In this document: positions 1 to 9,900 of the stretch, piece by piece
Position numbering within the stretch: position 1 is the stretch's first letter
Layout: every line of letters begins with the position of its first letter
Assembly (NCBI GenBank): GCA_009929695.1
Contig: RZZW01000006.1
Location: forward strand, 18,713-82,712
Direction: 5' to 3'
DNA from: Clostridia bacterium
GTDB lineage: Bacteria; Bacillota; Clostridia; Oscillospirales; Ruminococcaceae
Length of the DNA stretch: 64,000 nt
Notes under the pieces: generated by a model
Database searches by the model: none
The model's input: only the letters and a program-made list of their open reading frames with translations
Told to the model about the DNA's origin: nothing
Translations under genes and position numbers: made by a program

Positions 1-611
1 ATTTTTTCAACGGCTGAAACGGCGGCGCGCGGGGCGTCTAATTTGTCGAAATACTCTTTTAAACAGCCGTCGAACAGCGCTACGTAATCGGCTATTGCTT
101 CGCCGGCTTTGCCTGAATCTGCGCCGTTTTTAGGCATCAAAAATCTGCGCGTGTATTTTCCGTCGGCGGCTTCATATTCGCGCTGTTCGCCGCCCAAATA
201 CGCCGCTTCAAGCTTTGCCCAAAGGTGATAAAACTGCCCTAAATACAGCAAAAGTGTTGGATTTTGCGTGCGCAAACTTGCCCTAAGCTCACCTAAATAC
301 GTCTGCGAATGCGGGTAAAGCTCCACAACATATTTTACGCTCGGGTTATATTTATATTGTAAAGCGCTGCGCAAACTCAGCATCGCGTCGCTTGCCGAAA
401 TCATCGGCTGCAAAATGCTCTGCCGTTCAAGTATTCCGCTCATCGCCGAAAAAATGTTCTGCATACGCACCTCGGGCGTGTCCATGCTCACATATTCAGC
501 CAAAATGCGGTTTATCATGTTGCTGCGGCTCGTCGCGTTTGCATACGCAAGGCGGTCAACCGCGTTCACCACATCGTCCATCAGCATAATGCTGTACACA
601 CTTTTTTCCAT
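1..611 (-). CDS. Ribbon-helix-helix-type protein, C-terminus cut off
   Basis: The frame is open from ATG at 611 to the window edge, about 203 codons, so the C-terminus is missing. AAAGGAGC sits about 8 bases before the start. Residues 1-40 look like a MetJ/Arc/CopG ribbon-helix-helix: a short strand (VYSIMLMDDVVNAVDRLA) and then an Arg/Ser-rich helix (ATSRSNMINRILAEYV). The remaining 160 residues are helical with many aromatic and charged residues, including a stretch on tyrosine-rich segments near YKYNPSVKYVVELYPHSQ, and I do not recognise them. A role as a DNA-binding regulator with a C-terminal sensing or oligomerisation domain is inference from the N-terminus alone. Nothing upstream suggests a partner gene. 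Confidence 0.7.
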   Translation of the reverse strand, partial: MEKSVYSIMLMDDVVNAVDRLAYANATSRSNMINRILAEYVSMDTPEVRMQNIFSAMSGILERQSILQPMISASDAMLSLRSALQYKYNPSVKYVVELYPHSQTYLGELRASLRTQNPTLLLYLGQFYHLWAKLEAAYLGGEQREYEAADGKYTRRFLMPKNGADSGKAGEAIADYVALFDGCLKEYFDKLDAPRAAVSAVEK

Positions 612-724
612 GTCATCAGCTCCTTTTCCTTTGCTGAATTTATCGTACCACTAACACAATAATTTGTCAAGCGAATTATATAATATTAACAACGAGTTTA
701 CAATTGCGCAATAATTTTGCCGCG

Positions 725-816
725 TTGTCATTCTTCACTTCGCTAAAAATGACACCCCGCCCTACAGTACAGGCAGTTTGCGCGTTGAAAGCGGACGAGC
801 GAAGCTCGCCCCTACA
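725..816. repeat. Hairpin repeats between genes
   Basis: Bases 725-755 are a degenerate copy of the GTCATTCT...AGAATGAC repeat. Bases 792-816 are a CGGACGAGCGAAGCTCGCCC palindrome followed by CTACA, one unit of the constant-flank, variable-hairpin family found across the window. The gap 612-851 has nothing else recognisable. Confidence 0.7.
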
Positions 817-851
817 TTGAATATTATTAAATTGTTATAAAAGGAATACCT

Positions 852-992
852 CTACGCCGCCCAGTCGCAGTCCTCGTCGGGGATTGAAAAATCGTCCCAA
901 CGGTTTTCACGCGTCGGCTCTGCGCGTTCGCAGACGTAAATTTCCTCGTCCTCAAAAATTCCCTTCGGTGCAAGTGCTGACATGCAAATCAT
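852..992 (-). CDS. Small acidic protein, 46 aa, unknown
   Basis: A short frame starts at ATG 992 (alternative ATG at 983) and ends at TAG 854-852. AAGGGATGG lies about 10 bases upstream, which is a usable ribosome site. The product is rich in Asp/Glu and Trp near its end (RWDDFSIPDEDCDWAA) and starts with the hydrophobic MICMSALAPKG. No membrane segment or known motif is visible. It sits directly downstream of the WYL regulator on the same strand, with a 90-base gap, so it could share its transcript. I do not recognise the family; the main support is the ribosome site, the strand and the absence of any other feature here. Confidence 0.4.
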   Translation of the reverse strand: MICMSALAPKGIFEDEEIYVCERAEPTRENRWDDFSIPDEDCDWAA

Positions 993-1083
993 AATAAAGC
1001 CATCCCTTCAAATCAAACGTGTGTTTTGTTTCGATGACTTTATTATAGTCTAATATATGTCCCATAAAACGGACTTTTAAATA

Positions 1084-2070
1084 CTATTTATACATCGCGC
1101 AAATGCTCTCGCAGTGCTGCTTAAACATATCCACCGCCGCCGCAGGCGCAAGCAGCTTTGCCTGTGCCCCAAAGCTCGCAAGCCACCCCATAAGCATCGG
1201 CGACAGCACCGCTTTTATATGTATTTTAAAGTGCCCGTCGTCCACCTTGGAAATAATGATGTCCTTGCCAAAGCGGTCTATCACAACGTTTGCAAGCTCG
1301 TTGTCAAACATTATCTCAAGGCTGCTCGCCTCGCCGCCAAACATTCCAAACATCTGCTTTGCGTACAGCGCCATGTCAAGACCGTCAAAATACTTGCGCC
1401 CCGTGCGCTGTGCTGTGTCGATTTCGATGCTGTTCATTTTGTCGACGCGGAAATGGCGTATATCGCCCGCCGCCTCGCTGTAAGCCACGAGATAATAGTT
1501 CTCGTCGTCGCGCATTAGGGCATAAGGCGACACGCAGTATCTCGCGCCGTCGTTGCGAAATTCCATCTTTTTGTCGGCGTTCCACTTGAAATATTTAAAG
1601 GTGATCTGTTTGTCGTTATTTATCGCGCTGTGCAGCTTGTCGATGCTGTAATAAACGCTCTCGTTCATGCTCTTTACGCGGTTTGCCACATACACCTGAC
1701 GCTGCAAATCCTGCGCCGCCCAGCGGTCTGTCAAGCCCTCAAGCTTTTTTATGAGCTCGCGGCTCTTTTTTGCCGATAAAAATTTGCTTGATTGCACAGC
1801 GTCCACAAGCAGCTTCAGCTCCGGCAGCTCAAAATCGCGCGAGGCAAGCCAGTATCCGCCGTTGCGCCCACGCTCCATCAAAATATCCATGCCGTACAGC
1901 ATAAGCGCGTCTATATCGTTGTAAACGCTCTTGCGTTCTGCTGTTATGCCGTGCGTGGCAAGCTTGTCTACCATCATCTGCACAGTTATTCTATGCGCCT
2001 CGTCGCTTTCATGCAGCAGCATGTCCGCGATATAAAGGGTTTTTAGCTTTTGAAATTCGCTTCTAGACAT
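1084..2070 (-). CDS. WYL-domain transcriptional regulator (YafY-like)
   Basis: A 328-residue DNA-binding regulator. Residues 1-65 form a winged helix with the pattern AERKSVYNDIDALMLYGMDI, where the recognition helix reads like the DeoR/HTH_11 group. Residues 140-225 form a WYL domain, with SPYALMRDDENYYLVAY followed by RHFRVDKM, the positions that line the ligand pocket in this family. The C-terminal 90 residues match the WYL C-terminal extension. An in-frame ATG at 2079 lies inside the ribosome site AGGAG, so ATG 2070, nine bases downstream of it, is the better start. WYL regulators sense small molecules or nucleic acid; the ligand here is unknown. The gene is divergent from the MATE exporter, which is the obvious candidate target (inference). 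Confidence 0.85.
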   Translation of the reverse strand: MSRSEFQKLKTLYIADMLLHESDEAHRITVQMMVDKLATHGITAERKSVYNDIDALMLYGMDILMERGRNGGYWLASRDFELPELKLLVDAVQSSKFLSAKKSRELIKKLEGLTDRWAAQDLQRQVYVANRVKSMNESVYYSIDKLHSAINNDKQITFKYFKWNADKKMEFRNDGARYCVSPYALMRDDENYYLVAYSEAAGDIRHFRVDKMNSIEIDTAQRTGRKYFDGLDMALYAKQMFGMFGGEASSLEIMFDNELANVVIDRFGKDIIISKVDDGHFKIHIKAVLSPMLMGWLASFGAQAKLLAPAAAVDMFKQHCESICAMYK

Positions 2071-2194
2071 AGTGCACATCTCCTAAATAATTTATTTGTG
2101 CTTGTTGCTATTTTTTGCGTCTAGGTGTAATATTATAGGTATATTAAAGCTATTATACTACATTTTAGATGAAAATAAAAGGGGTTTGTTCAAT

Positions 2195-3529
2195 TTGAAT
2201 ACTGATATGACGCAGGGCTCGCCTGCAAGCGTGCTGTGGCGGTTTTCAATGCCAATGCTTTTGAGCGTGGTGTTTCAGCAGCTTTATAATATCGTGGACA
2301 GCGTTGTCGCAGGGCGCTTTATAGGCGAGGACGCGCTCGCGGCTGTCGGTGCGTCATACCCGGTCACAATGCTGTTCATGGCGGTGGCGACAGGCTGCAA
2401 CATCGGCTGCGGCGTCATATTCAGTCAGCTTTTCGGCGCAAAGGAGCTAAAGCGGCTCAAAACCGCCATTTCAACCTCTTTCATATCAGTTCTTGCGCTC
2501 GCCGCATTTTTGACGATTGTCGGTCTTGCGGCATGCGGCCCCATTTTGAACGCCCTCTCAACCCCTCAAAATATATTTTCCGATTCCGCTGTCTACCTTA
2601 ATATATATATACTCGGCTTACTTTTCTTGTTTTTATACAACCTCTGCAATGCGGTTTTTGTGTCGTTTGGCGACAGCCGCACGCCGCTTTATTTTCTCAT
2701 CGGCTCGTCTGTCGCAAATATAATCGCCGACGTGGTTTTTGTTGTCACGTTTAAAATGGGCGTCGCGGGCGTTGCGTGGGCGACGTTTATGTGTCAGGGC
2801 GCGGCGTCGCTGCTCGCTCTTTTCGCGGTTTCAAAGCGCATAAAGGGCATTAAAACAGAGCCGTACAGCCGCTTTTCATCGCGAGAGCTCGCGCGTATAT
2901 CAAAAATAGCTATACCTAGCATTTTGCAGCAGAGCTTTGTCTCCGTCGGCAATTTGTTTATCCAGTCGCTTGTAAACAGCTTTGGCTCGGCTGTCGTCGC
3001 AGGGTATTCAGCGGCTGTAAAGCTAAACACCTTTGCACTGACGGGCTTCACGACGCTCGGCAGCAGCATGTCAAGCTTCACGGCGCAAAATATCGGCGCA
3101 GGTAAGCCGCAAAGGGTTAAACAGGGCTTCAAGGCGGGCGTGGGTATGACCGTCGGCATAGCGCTCGTGTTTTTCGGCTGCTATTTTGGGCTTAGTAAAG
3201 AAATGATAGGCATTTTCATCACAACGCCAAGCGGCGAAGCGCTTGAGCAAGGCGTGTTGATGCTGCGCATAATCTCGCCGTTTTATCTCGCGGTGTGCTT
3301 AAAGCTGATAGCGGACGGCGTTCTGCGCGGGGCAGGGTGCATGGGCAGCTTCATGGTGGCGACGTTTACAGATTTAATTTTGCGCGTTATACTTGCGTAT
3401 GTGTTTGCCCCGAGCCTCGGCGCGTTAGGAATTTGGCTCTCCTGGCCGGTCGGCTGGATAATCGCGGCGATACTTTCGCTGACGTTTTACTTAAAAGGCG
3501 GCTGGAAAACAAAAAGTATGCTGAAATAG
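2195..3529 (+). CDS. MATE family multidrug/metabolite exporter
   Basis: A 12-helix exporter of about 444 residues, the usual MATE length. The N-terminus shows MTQGSPASVLWRFSMPMLLS and then the family signature QQLYNIVDSVVAGRFIG, and the second half repeats the fold (IPSILQQSFVSVGNLFIQ, GYSAAVKLNTFA). MATE proteins use a Na+ or H+ gradient to expel organic cations or metabolites. The frame stays open upstream to 2096, but AAAAGGGG at 2177-2184 favours a TTG start at 2195 (or ATG 2207), which places the initiator just before the first conserved segment. It is divergent from the WYL regulator across about 125 bases. The substrate cannot be told from the sequence. Confidence 0.9.
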   Translation: MNTDMTQGSPASVLWRFSMPMLLSVVFQQLYNIVDSVVAGRFIGEDALAAVGASYPVTMLFMAVATGCNIGCGVIFSQLFGAKELKRLKTAISTSFISVLALAAFLTIVGLAACGPILNALSTPQNIFSDSAVYLNIYILGLLFLFLYNLCNAVFVSFGDSRTPLYFLIGSSVANIIADVVFVVTFKMGVAGVAWATFMCQGAASLLALFAVSKRIKGIKTEPYSRFSSRELARISKIAIPSILQQSFVSVGNLFIQSLVNSFGSAVVAGYSAAVKLNTFALTGFTTLGSSMSSFTAQNIGAGKPQRVKQGFKAGVGMTVGIALVFFGCYFGLSKEMIGIFITTPSGEALEQGVLMLRIISPFYLAVCLKLIADGVLRGAGCMGSFMVATFTDLILRVILAYVFAPSLGALGIWLSWPVGWIIAAILSLTFYLKGGWKTKSMLK

Positions 3530-3550
3530 AAAAAATATTGCAATTATGTA

Positions 3551-3579
3551 TTGACAAAACAAGGCGTAGATAATATAAT
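3551..3579 (+). promoter_or_regulatory. Consensus sigma-A promoter for the tRNA operon
   Basis: TTGACA at 3551-3556 and TATAAT at 3574-3579 are separated by exactly 17 bases, a perfect match to the housekeeping consensus. It lies 56 bases before the first tRNA, as expected for a strong stable-RNA promoter. Confidence 0.85.
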
Positions 3580-3634
3580 ATTTGTTGCAGCGTAGGCGCG
3601 ACGTAAGGTTGACAGTAGGCGCATCGTAACATGC

Positions 3635-3709
3635 GGCCCCTTGGTCAAGCGGCTAAGACGTCGCCCTCTCACGGCGAAATCGGGAGTTCGATTCTCCCAG
3701 GGGTCACCA
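3635..3709 (+). tRNA. tRNA-Glu (anticodon CTC)
   Basis: A 75-base cloverleaf including an encoded CCA. The acceptor GGCCCCT pairs with AGGGGTC, the anticodon stem TCGCC/GGCGA encloses CTCTCAC, and the T arm GGGAGTTCGATTCTCCC is intact. The anticodon CTC reads GAG. First gene of a three-tRNA operon. Confidence 0.95.
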
Positions 3710-3726
3710 TTTTTTCTATTTTATAT

Positions 3727-3802
3727 TCCTCAATAGCTCAGTCGGTAGAGCATGCGGCTGTTAACCGCAGGGTCGTTGGTTCGAGTCCAACTTGGGGAGC
3801 CA
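3727..3802 (+). tRNA. tRNA-Asn (anticodon GTT)
   Basis: A 76-base cloverleaf with encoded CCA. The acceptor TCCTCAA pairs with TTGGGGA (one G-T pair), the anticodon loop is CTGTTAA, and the T arm is GTTGGTTCGAGTCCAAC. It follows tRNA-Glu by 17 bases. Confidence 0.95.
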
Positions 3803-3844
3803 CAAACAGCGTCGCTGTTAAGCAACGGCGCTGTTTAATTATGA

Positions 3845-3921
3845 GGAGCCCTAGCTCAGTTGGTTAGAGCACTCGGCTCATAACCGATCGGTCCAGGGTT
3901 CGAGTCCCTGGGGCTCCACCA
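3845..3921 (+). tRNA. tRNA-Met (anticodon CAT), probably elongator
   Basis: A 77-base cloverleaf with encoded CCA. The acceptor GGAGCCC pairs with GGGCTCC, and the anticodon loop CTCATAA carries CAT. The first acceptor pair G-C is normal, unlike initiator tRNA, so elongator Met is the likely identity. A CAT tRNA for Ile (with modified C) cannot be fully excluded from sequence alone. Confidence 0.9.
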
Positions 3922-3923
3922 CC

Positions 3924-3965
3924 GCTTGCAGCGGGGCAATACGTCCCCGCTGTAAGCGCTTTTTA
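3924..3965 (+). terminator. Terminator of the tRNA operon
   Basis: A 13-base stem, GCTTGCAGCGGGG with CCCCGCTGTAAGC (one G-T pair), is followed by GCTTTTT three bases after the CCA end of the last tRNA. Confidence 0.8.
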
Positions 3966-3979
3966 TTTAAAAAATGTAA

Positions 3980-4020
3980 GACAGGCGGATATCAATTATA
4001 CGATATCCGCCTGTCCTTAT
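3980..4020 (+). terminator. Second perfect hairpin with T run
   Basis: GACAGGCGGATATC and its exact complement enclose eight bases and are followed by CTTATTTTT. It may be a back-up terminator for the tRNA operon. The 290-base gap up to 4213 otherwise holds only repeats. Confidence 0.65.
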
Positions 4021-4063
4021 TTTTGCTCATTTATAAAATTCACACCGTGAATTTACACTGAAT

Positions 4064-4180
4064 TGTAGGGGCGAGCTTTGCTCGTCCGCTTTGGTTCACG
4101 CAAACCTACCTCATCCGTCGCTCCTTCGTCGCGCCACCTTGAGGAGAAGCTGTCGCCCGCAGGCGACTGATGAGGTGAAA
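4064..4180. repeat. Two hairpin repeats
   Basis: Bases 4064-4088 are a TGTAGGGG unit with a CGAGC/GCTCG stem ending in CCG. Bases 4108-4175 are a CCTCATCCGTCGC...GACTGATGAGG repeat of the second type, imperfectly palindromic. Related copies occur at 6390-6735 and 62904-63023. Confidence 0.75.
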
Positions 4181-4212
4181 ACTTGCGGCTTGCATAAACT
4201 ATTGGTGTCCCA

Positions 4213-4949
4213 TCACGCCATCTCCGCCACCTTGTTTGTCAGGCTTCTTTTTATAAAATACTTATAATAATCGTCGGTGATTTTCTTCTTTTCTCGAATG
4301 CGGTACGGTATGCGGCTGCCGTCCATAAGCACGAAGGTGTCGTCCACGTGGTCAACGCAGTCAAGATTTATAAGATAGCTCTTATGGCATCTGTAAAACC
4401 GTTGGTCGTCCGCGAGCGCGGCTTCTATCGCGGCCAGTGTCTCCGTGCAGCGCAGCGTGTTTCCGGTATTGGTGTGCAGATATATAAGATGGCTCAAGCT
4501 TTCAAAATATAAAATATCGTTGTAAAAACAGTTGTACACACTTCCGTGCACGTGCAGCGTCAAAAACGGACGGTCAAGCTTGTCAAGCAGCTTGTCGAGC
4601 AGCGCCCACAGCCGTTCTTTTTGCACCGGCTTTAACAAATAGTCCTCCGCACCAACGCTGTAGCTCTCAACGGCATAATCTCGCGTTGTTGTCAAAAAAG
4701 CGAGCGGCGTTTGGCAGCCGCTTCTGCGCAGACGGTCAGCCGTTTCAATTCCGGTTATGCCGCCACCAATACGTCGAGCAGCAGCAGGGAATAGTCGTTG
4801 CCCTTTTCCTGTATGTCGTAAAGCAGGCTCTCGCCGTCAGAATAAGAAAAAACCTGTAGAGTAACGCCTTTTTCGGCGCTGTACTGCGCAAGCATCGCCT
4901 GCAAAATGGCTAGCTCCTGCGGTTGGTCGTCACAAATTGCAATTCTCAA
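4213..4949 (-). pseudogene. LytTR-family response regulator, frameshifted
   Basis: An AgrA-type regulator. The first frame starts at TTG 4949 and gives a receiver domain with the acidic pair ICDDQ and the phosphoacceptor in LLLLDV. The second frame resumes with GGITGIETADRLRRSGCQ, YLLKPVQ (the conserved Lys) and a LytTR DNA-binding domain (RCHKSYLINLDCV ... RIPYRIREKKKI). The frames meet at about 4759-4766, where GTGGCGGC would restore the family pattern if it had one more G. The TTG start overlaps the stop of the kinase gene by four bases (TTGA) and has GGAGGT upstream, so the two were made together. As read, the protein ends after about 64 residues without its output domain. A single-base error in a G run in the assembly is an equally possible cause. 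Confidence 0.8.
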
Positions 4950-6281
4950 TTCGCAGTTACCTCCTTAAGCGTTTGCGCCAAGGGCAGCACTGCTTCAAAC
5001 ACAAAGCAGCCGTTCTCAATCCGATAATCGCAGAAGCCCTTGTGCATGCCTATAATATATTCCATGCTCGCCAAGCCGTACCCTAAATGGCCGGTTTTGT
5101 CGCTGATGAGCCGCCCTTCCTCGTTTTTCGTCACAGCTTGCGCAGAATTTTCGCTGCTGAGAATAAGGCTGTTTTTTTTCCATTTTAAATGTGTTGCGCA
5201 TGTGCCGATCGGCGTCTTTAGGCAGGCGCAGACAGCTTTCAAGCTCGTTTTGAAGCAGATTTCCCACGAGTGTTGTCAAGTACACATCGTCAATCGAGAG
5301 ATGCTCGGGAAGCTGCAAATTCCACTCCGTGCATATGCCCGCCGCCTTAGCGCAGCTGTCGTAGTAGTTCACCAAAATATTCACAGTATCATTTTTTGTG
5401 AACACAGGCATGTCGTCGCTCAAAGCTGAAAGGTCAGCTTGATAATCGGCTAGATAGGCCACAAGCTTGTCGTAGCTTTTTGTTTGAGCAAGCCCCGCTA
5501 TGATGTTCATGTGATACTTCATGTCGTGGCGTATGCGGCGCATTTCGTCATATCGCTCCGTCATCAGCGTGTGCTGACGCTTGCCAAGCGTGAGCTGTGC
5601 GCGCAAGGCCTGCTCGCTTAAAGCTGTCTCCTTTGCCTCCAAAGCGTTATAAATAACCTGTATCAGCACTATCACCATCAGCTCCATCACCGCCATCATC
5701 AGCATGGCGACAGGCATGTCCTGCGGTCGTTCATATATTCCGGTGGGATACGCTGAAATCACGTTCATAAGTATGTACATTGCAAAGGTTATGAGCATTA
5801 AAACAACCCAACCCTTTTGCACAACGCCCAGTGCCTTGCGGTATTTGTCGCCTATCAAAAAGCGCAGCGCCACGCACCACAGCGCAATGGCGCACGAGCG
5901 CATGATGGTGTCCACCCAAAAATTTCCGCCGGAAATAAGCCACGCCGCCAAAAAAGCAAGCATATCAATAAGCGCAATGCTCAAATCGCTTATGCAATAA
6001 GTTACCACAAACTTTACGCCGCGATATTTCGACACGATGAGAAAATACACAAGGCTCGGCACTGTCAGTGTCAGCACCGTCCAGTTGGCGTCGCGCCACC
6101 CGCCCTTTATGATGTTGCCACCGATGCATATAACCAATATGAACGCCGAAAAAAACGCCGTGGCAATTGTTACCTTGCGGCGGTCATATCGAAACTCGGA
6201 GAGCTGAACAAACAGAAACATCTGTGCAACAACAAGTGCAACGGTGTTCACAATAAGGCTGGCAAGCTCGGCAGCCGGCAT
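4946..6281 (-). pseudogene. AgrC-like membrane histidine kinase, frameshifted near the C-terminus
   Basis: The partner of the LytTR regulator. ATG 6281 has AAAGGAG upstream. About six membrane helices fill residues 5-200, followed by a coiled linker and a dimerisation helix with the phosphoacceptor in RRIRHDMKYHMN. The ATPase N-box follows (GNLLQNELESCLRLP). At 5172-5179 a run of eight A (minus strand) breaks the frame. With seven A it would continue as MEKNSLILSSENSAQ and then GHLGYGLASMEYI, the G-box, to the stop at 4946. As read, the catalytic domain loses its G-boxes and the kinase should be inactive. Agr/LytTR pairs usually sense peptides or envelope signals; no peptide precursor gene is visible here. 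Confidence 0.8.
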
Positions 6282-6309
6282 GACAACACGCTCCTTTATA
6301 CTGTACTTC

Positions 6310-6740
6310 GGTTATCCCTTAACATATTCCCATGTTAGCACACCGCCCCGCCCTACTGTACACCTACATACGCTTACGCACTTTGCATAAGCACCCCTCA
6401 TCAGTCGCCTGCGAATGGGAAGCCTTCCCCTTTAGGAGAAGGTGGCGCGACGAAGGAGCGACGGATGAGGCAGCTTTGCGCAAACTATCCTCTTGTCATT
6501 CTGCGCGAGAGAATCCCACCACCGCTGCGGCGGTTCCCCTCCCTTTAACAAGGGAAGTAAGAGGCGTGTGCGAAACCGTAAGACCTCCCTTGTCAAAGGG
6601 AGGTGGCACGACGGAGGAGTGACGGAGGGATTCCGGCTTTGCACAAACTCTCCTCTTGTCATTCTGAGCGCAGCGAAGAATCTTTTGCACATCCCCCTAG
6701 TTTTCAAGCTTCTTCGCTGCGTTAAAAATGACAAAGTCGC
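6310..6740. repeat. Composite block of hairpin repeats
   Basis: The 640-base gap 6282-6919 holds no convincing gene. In order it contains a CCCTACTGTACA repeat end, a CCTCATCAGTCGC...GCGACGGATGAGG element (about 6395-6470), a TTGTCATTCTGCGCGAGAGAATCC half element, a CCCTCCCTTTAACAAGGGAAG...CCTCCCTTGTCAAAGGGAGG element (6538-6605), and a TTGTCATTCTGAGCGCAGCG...AAAAATGAC element (6656-6730). Several short frames across it are only repeat sequence. Confidence 0.75.
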
Positions 6741-6919
6741 ACCAAATGCACGGTAAACACCGCAAAAAATTGATAATTATTATCAAATTTGCGTCTTGCG
6801 CTCAAAAATCTGCGTCTTGCGCAATCTTGAACACAAAATCTTGTGTTTATTGTATAATTGGTGACATAAATGCAATGTTTTAGTGAATTTTCTATAAACG
6901 CGTCAAGGAGAGTAAAATC

Positions 6920-9900
6920 ATGAAGTTAAAACGTTTTTTGGCGGGTCTGCTTGCGGCAGGTATGCTGTTTTCAACTATGCCAACAGCAGCCTTTGCCGAG
7001 GGCGAAATAGTCGCCCCCGAGGCGGTGTCAACTGTTCAATCAGCCGAGCCCGCCCCCGAGGCTGACCCATCAATCCCCGCGGAAGCTCCGGCACCGTCCG
7101 AGGTGACGCAAGCCCCCGCTTCTTCAGAAGTGACGCAAGCCCCCCGCCTCATCCGAGGTGGCGCAGGCTCCCGCTTCATCAGAAGCAACCCAAGCTCCCG
7201 CCTCCCCCGAGGCGACGGAGAACATCGTCGCGCCCTCAGACGTGGCACAACCCCCCTCATCAGAACCCGAAGCCCCCGCGCTATATGATGCGGCGCAGCA
7301 GGGCGGCAGTGGGATAGATTTTAGTGGAGATCTCAATAATTATTCCTTTGGTGCTGCGCTTTCGGAGGGTGGCTACCATCTTACTGCCAATTTGACGCTT
7401 GATAGCTATGCAAATTTTACGATTAGTGCTGGCACTGTAAACATCAACCTCAATGGTTATACCATTACAGGTGCTGAAGACCAAAGTATCTTTAGTGTCG
7501 AGGATGGCGGAATACTTAACTTATATAATGAAAACATCGAAGACACCACAGGCATCCTCACTCATGCAAGTGGTAAAGGGGGTCAAGCTGTCTACGTATC
7601 AGGTGGCTCATTCAATATGTACGGCGGAACAATTACCGGTAATAACAGCAGCGGCGTTTATGTTGAAAACACCGGCATCTTTACCATGTACGGCGGCTCA
7701 ATAACAGCAAATACGGTAATCGATGATGGCTACGGCAAAGGCGGCGGCGTTTGTGCAGAAAGAGGCGGCAACTTTATCATGCGCGGCGGCTCGATAACAA
7801 ATAATACTGCTGATGATATGGGCGGCGGTGTTTATGTGGACGGCAGCTTTGCCATGACAGGCGGCTCAATAACAGACAACGCTGCTTTGAATAACGGTGG
7901 CGGAGTTTATGTAAGAAGCGGCGCTGTCACCATCGGCGGCACTGCACAGATTACCGACAACAAAAATGACGGCGACGGCGCAGCTAACAACCTTTATCTT
8001 GCAAGTGGCAGAAAAATAACAATCAGCGCTACCACTGCTCCCACAACAGGCATGTCAGTGGGCGTCAGCATGCAAAGAAACGGCGTGTTTACAGACGAAA
8101 GCGGTGCAGGCTGCTCCGACTATTTCACAAGCGACAGCACAGCTCACCACGTAGAAGAAGTAAACGGCGTATTGTCCATAGCGGACGGTCCGGCTCAAAC
8201 AGGGCATAAACATAACAATATCCTGTTTGACCAAGAACTCACGCTGACAAGCGGTGCGGTTGCGGCGGGCAATTATTATCTTGAGAAAGACTTGACGCTT
8301 GAAGGTGGTTTGGATATCACTGACGGCAATACAGTAAGCATTTGTCTTAACGGTCACAAGATTATAGGCGTGGATCTCTCAAATGTATTCAATATCGATA
8401 CTCTGCCGACAGCCAAAGAGCAAAGCTATACTATCACGCCGATGGCAATCACAGCCACAGTTACAGCCGTTGATAAGCCATATGACGGCACAGACACAGC
8501 CTCCGTCAGCGCAACAGCAACAGGCGTTACAGGCGACACAATCACAATCACAGGGCTTACAGGCAAATTTGCACAGAAAACAGTCGGCAATTCAATAAAA
8601 GTAACTGTCGACAGCAGCAAAGCCGCAATTGACGCAGCATTGCAGTCAAGCTATACAGTCACATATAGCAGCACAACGAACGCAAGCATCACACGCCGCG
8701 CGGTGACTGTAAAGGCAAAGCCGCAATCGAAAAATTATAAAGCCGCAGACCCCGCCACCTTTGACTACGATGTAGAAAATATTGTCAAAGGCGAAACCTT
8801 GAAGGGCAAGTTGACCCGCGACGCAGGCGAGGACGTCAAAGTGGGCGGCTATGCAATCACACAGGGCACATTGACGAACGCAAATAACCCGAATTATGCC
8901 ATAACCTTCACAAACGGCACGCTCACTATAACCAAAACAGCGCAGGGCGAGTTCAAAATCGTGCCGCACACCGAGCCTGTCACATACGGCGACGCACCGT
9001 TTACGCTTGCAACAACAGGCGGCAGCGGCAAGGGCGACATCAAATGGACGGCAACAGGCGCAGGCACAGTGGATGAAAACGGCAAAATCACCGTGACAGG
9101 CGCAGGCGAAATCGTCATCACCGCAACAAAAGCGGCTGACGTCAACCATGCAGAACCCGTCACAGTAAGCTATACCATCACAGTTGCCAAAAAGGCTCTG
9201 ACGTGGGACTTGAGCGAGCTTAATGTCACCACCAAAAAGCATTACAACGGCGACACCACCGCCGCGTACACAGGCAGCTTAAAGGTTGCGGGCGCAGTGG
9301 AGGGCGACGATGTAGGCTTTGGCTACACATCATTGTCTGTAAATTATACCGACGCGGCAGCAGGCAAGCACGCCATAACAGTTGTTCCGGTTGGGCTCAC
9401 GCTCACAAACGGCAACTATTTGCAGCCCACAACAGCCATAACCTACGACGGCGAAATTGTGCCGGTGCAGGAAGTGCCGGGACAACCTAATTTGCCCGAA
9501 ATAGACGGACAAAAAACACGCATAGTGCTAGAAGTTGGCCTGTCACTCACGCCGGATTCGCTAGTAAATACACAGTTTAACACACCGGCCATCATCACAG
9601 GCGAGCTGCTGCGCGTCTTAACGCAAAATGCGGGCTATACAAATGACCGCACCATAACCTATGACGTAATTCTGCAAATCAGCCCCGACGGCGGCAACAC
9701 TTGGGAAAATGCAACAATGAGCAATTTCCCACCGGAGGGCATCACGGTTCTTATACCATATCCCGCAGGTCACCTTCACAGGGCTTTCACCTGTGACTGT
9801 CGGCTGGAAGTCCACCACCCCTGTGGCAGACAGCGGCTCATCAACAAGCACCATCCCGCAAACAGGCGACGAGTTCCCGATTACGGCGCTGACATTTGCG

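Noticed and set aside
6332..6756. Several overlapping small frames on both strands
   Set aside because: All are readings of palindromic repeats, which give open frames in several phases at once.
8646..9242. A 198-codon Cys-rich frame on the minus strand
   Set aside because: Antisense to the repetitive domains of the surface protein; the Cys richness comes from the reverse of Ala/Thr codons.
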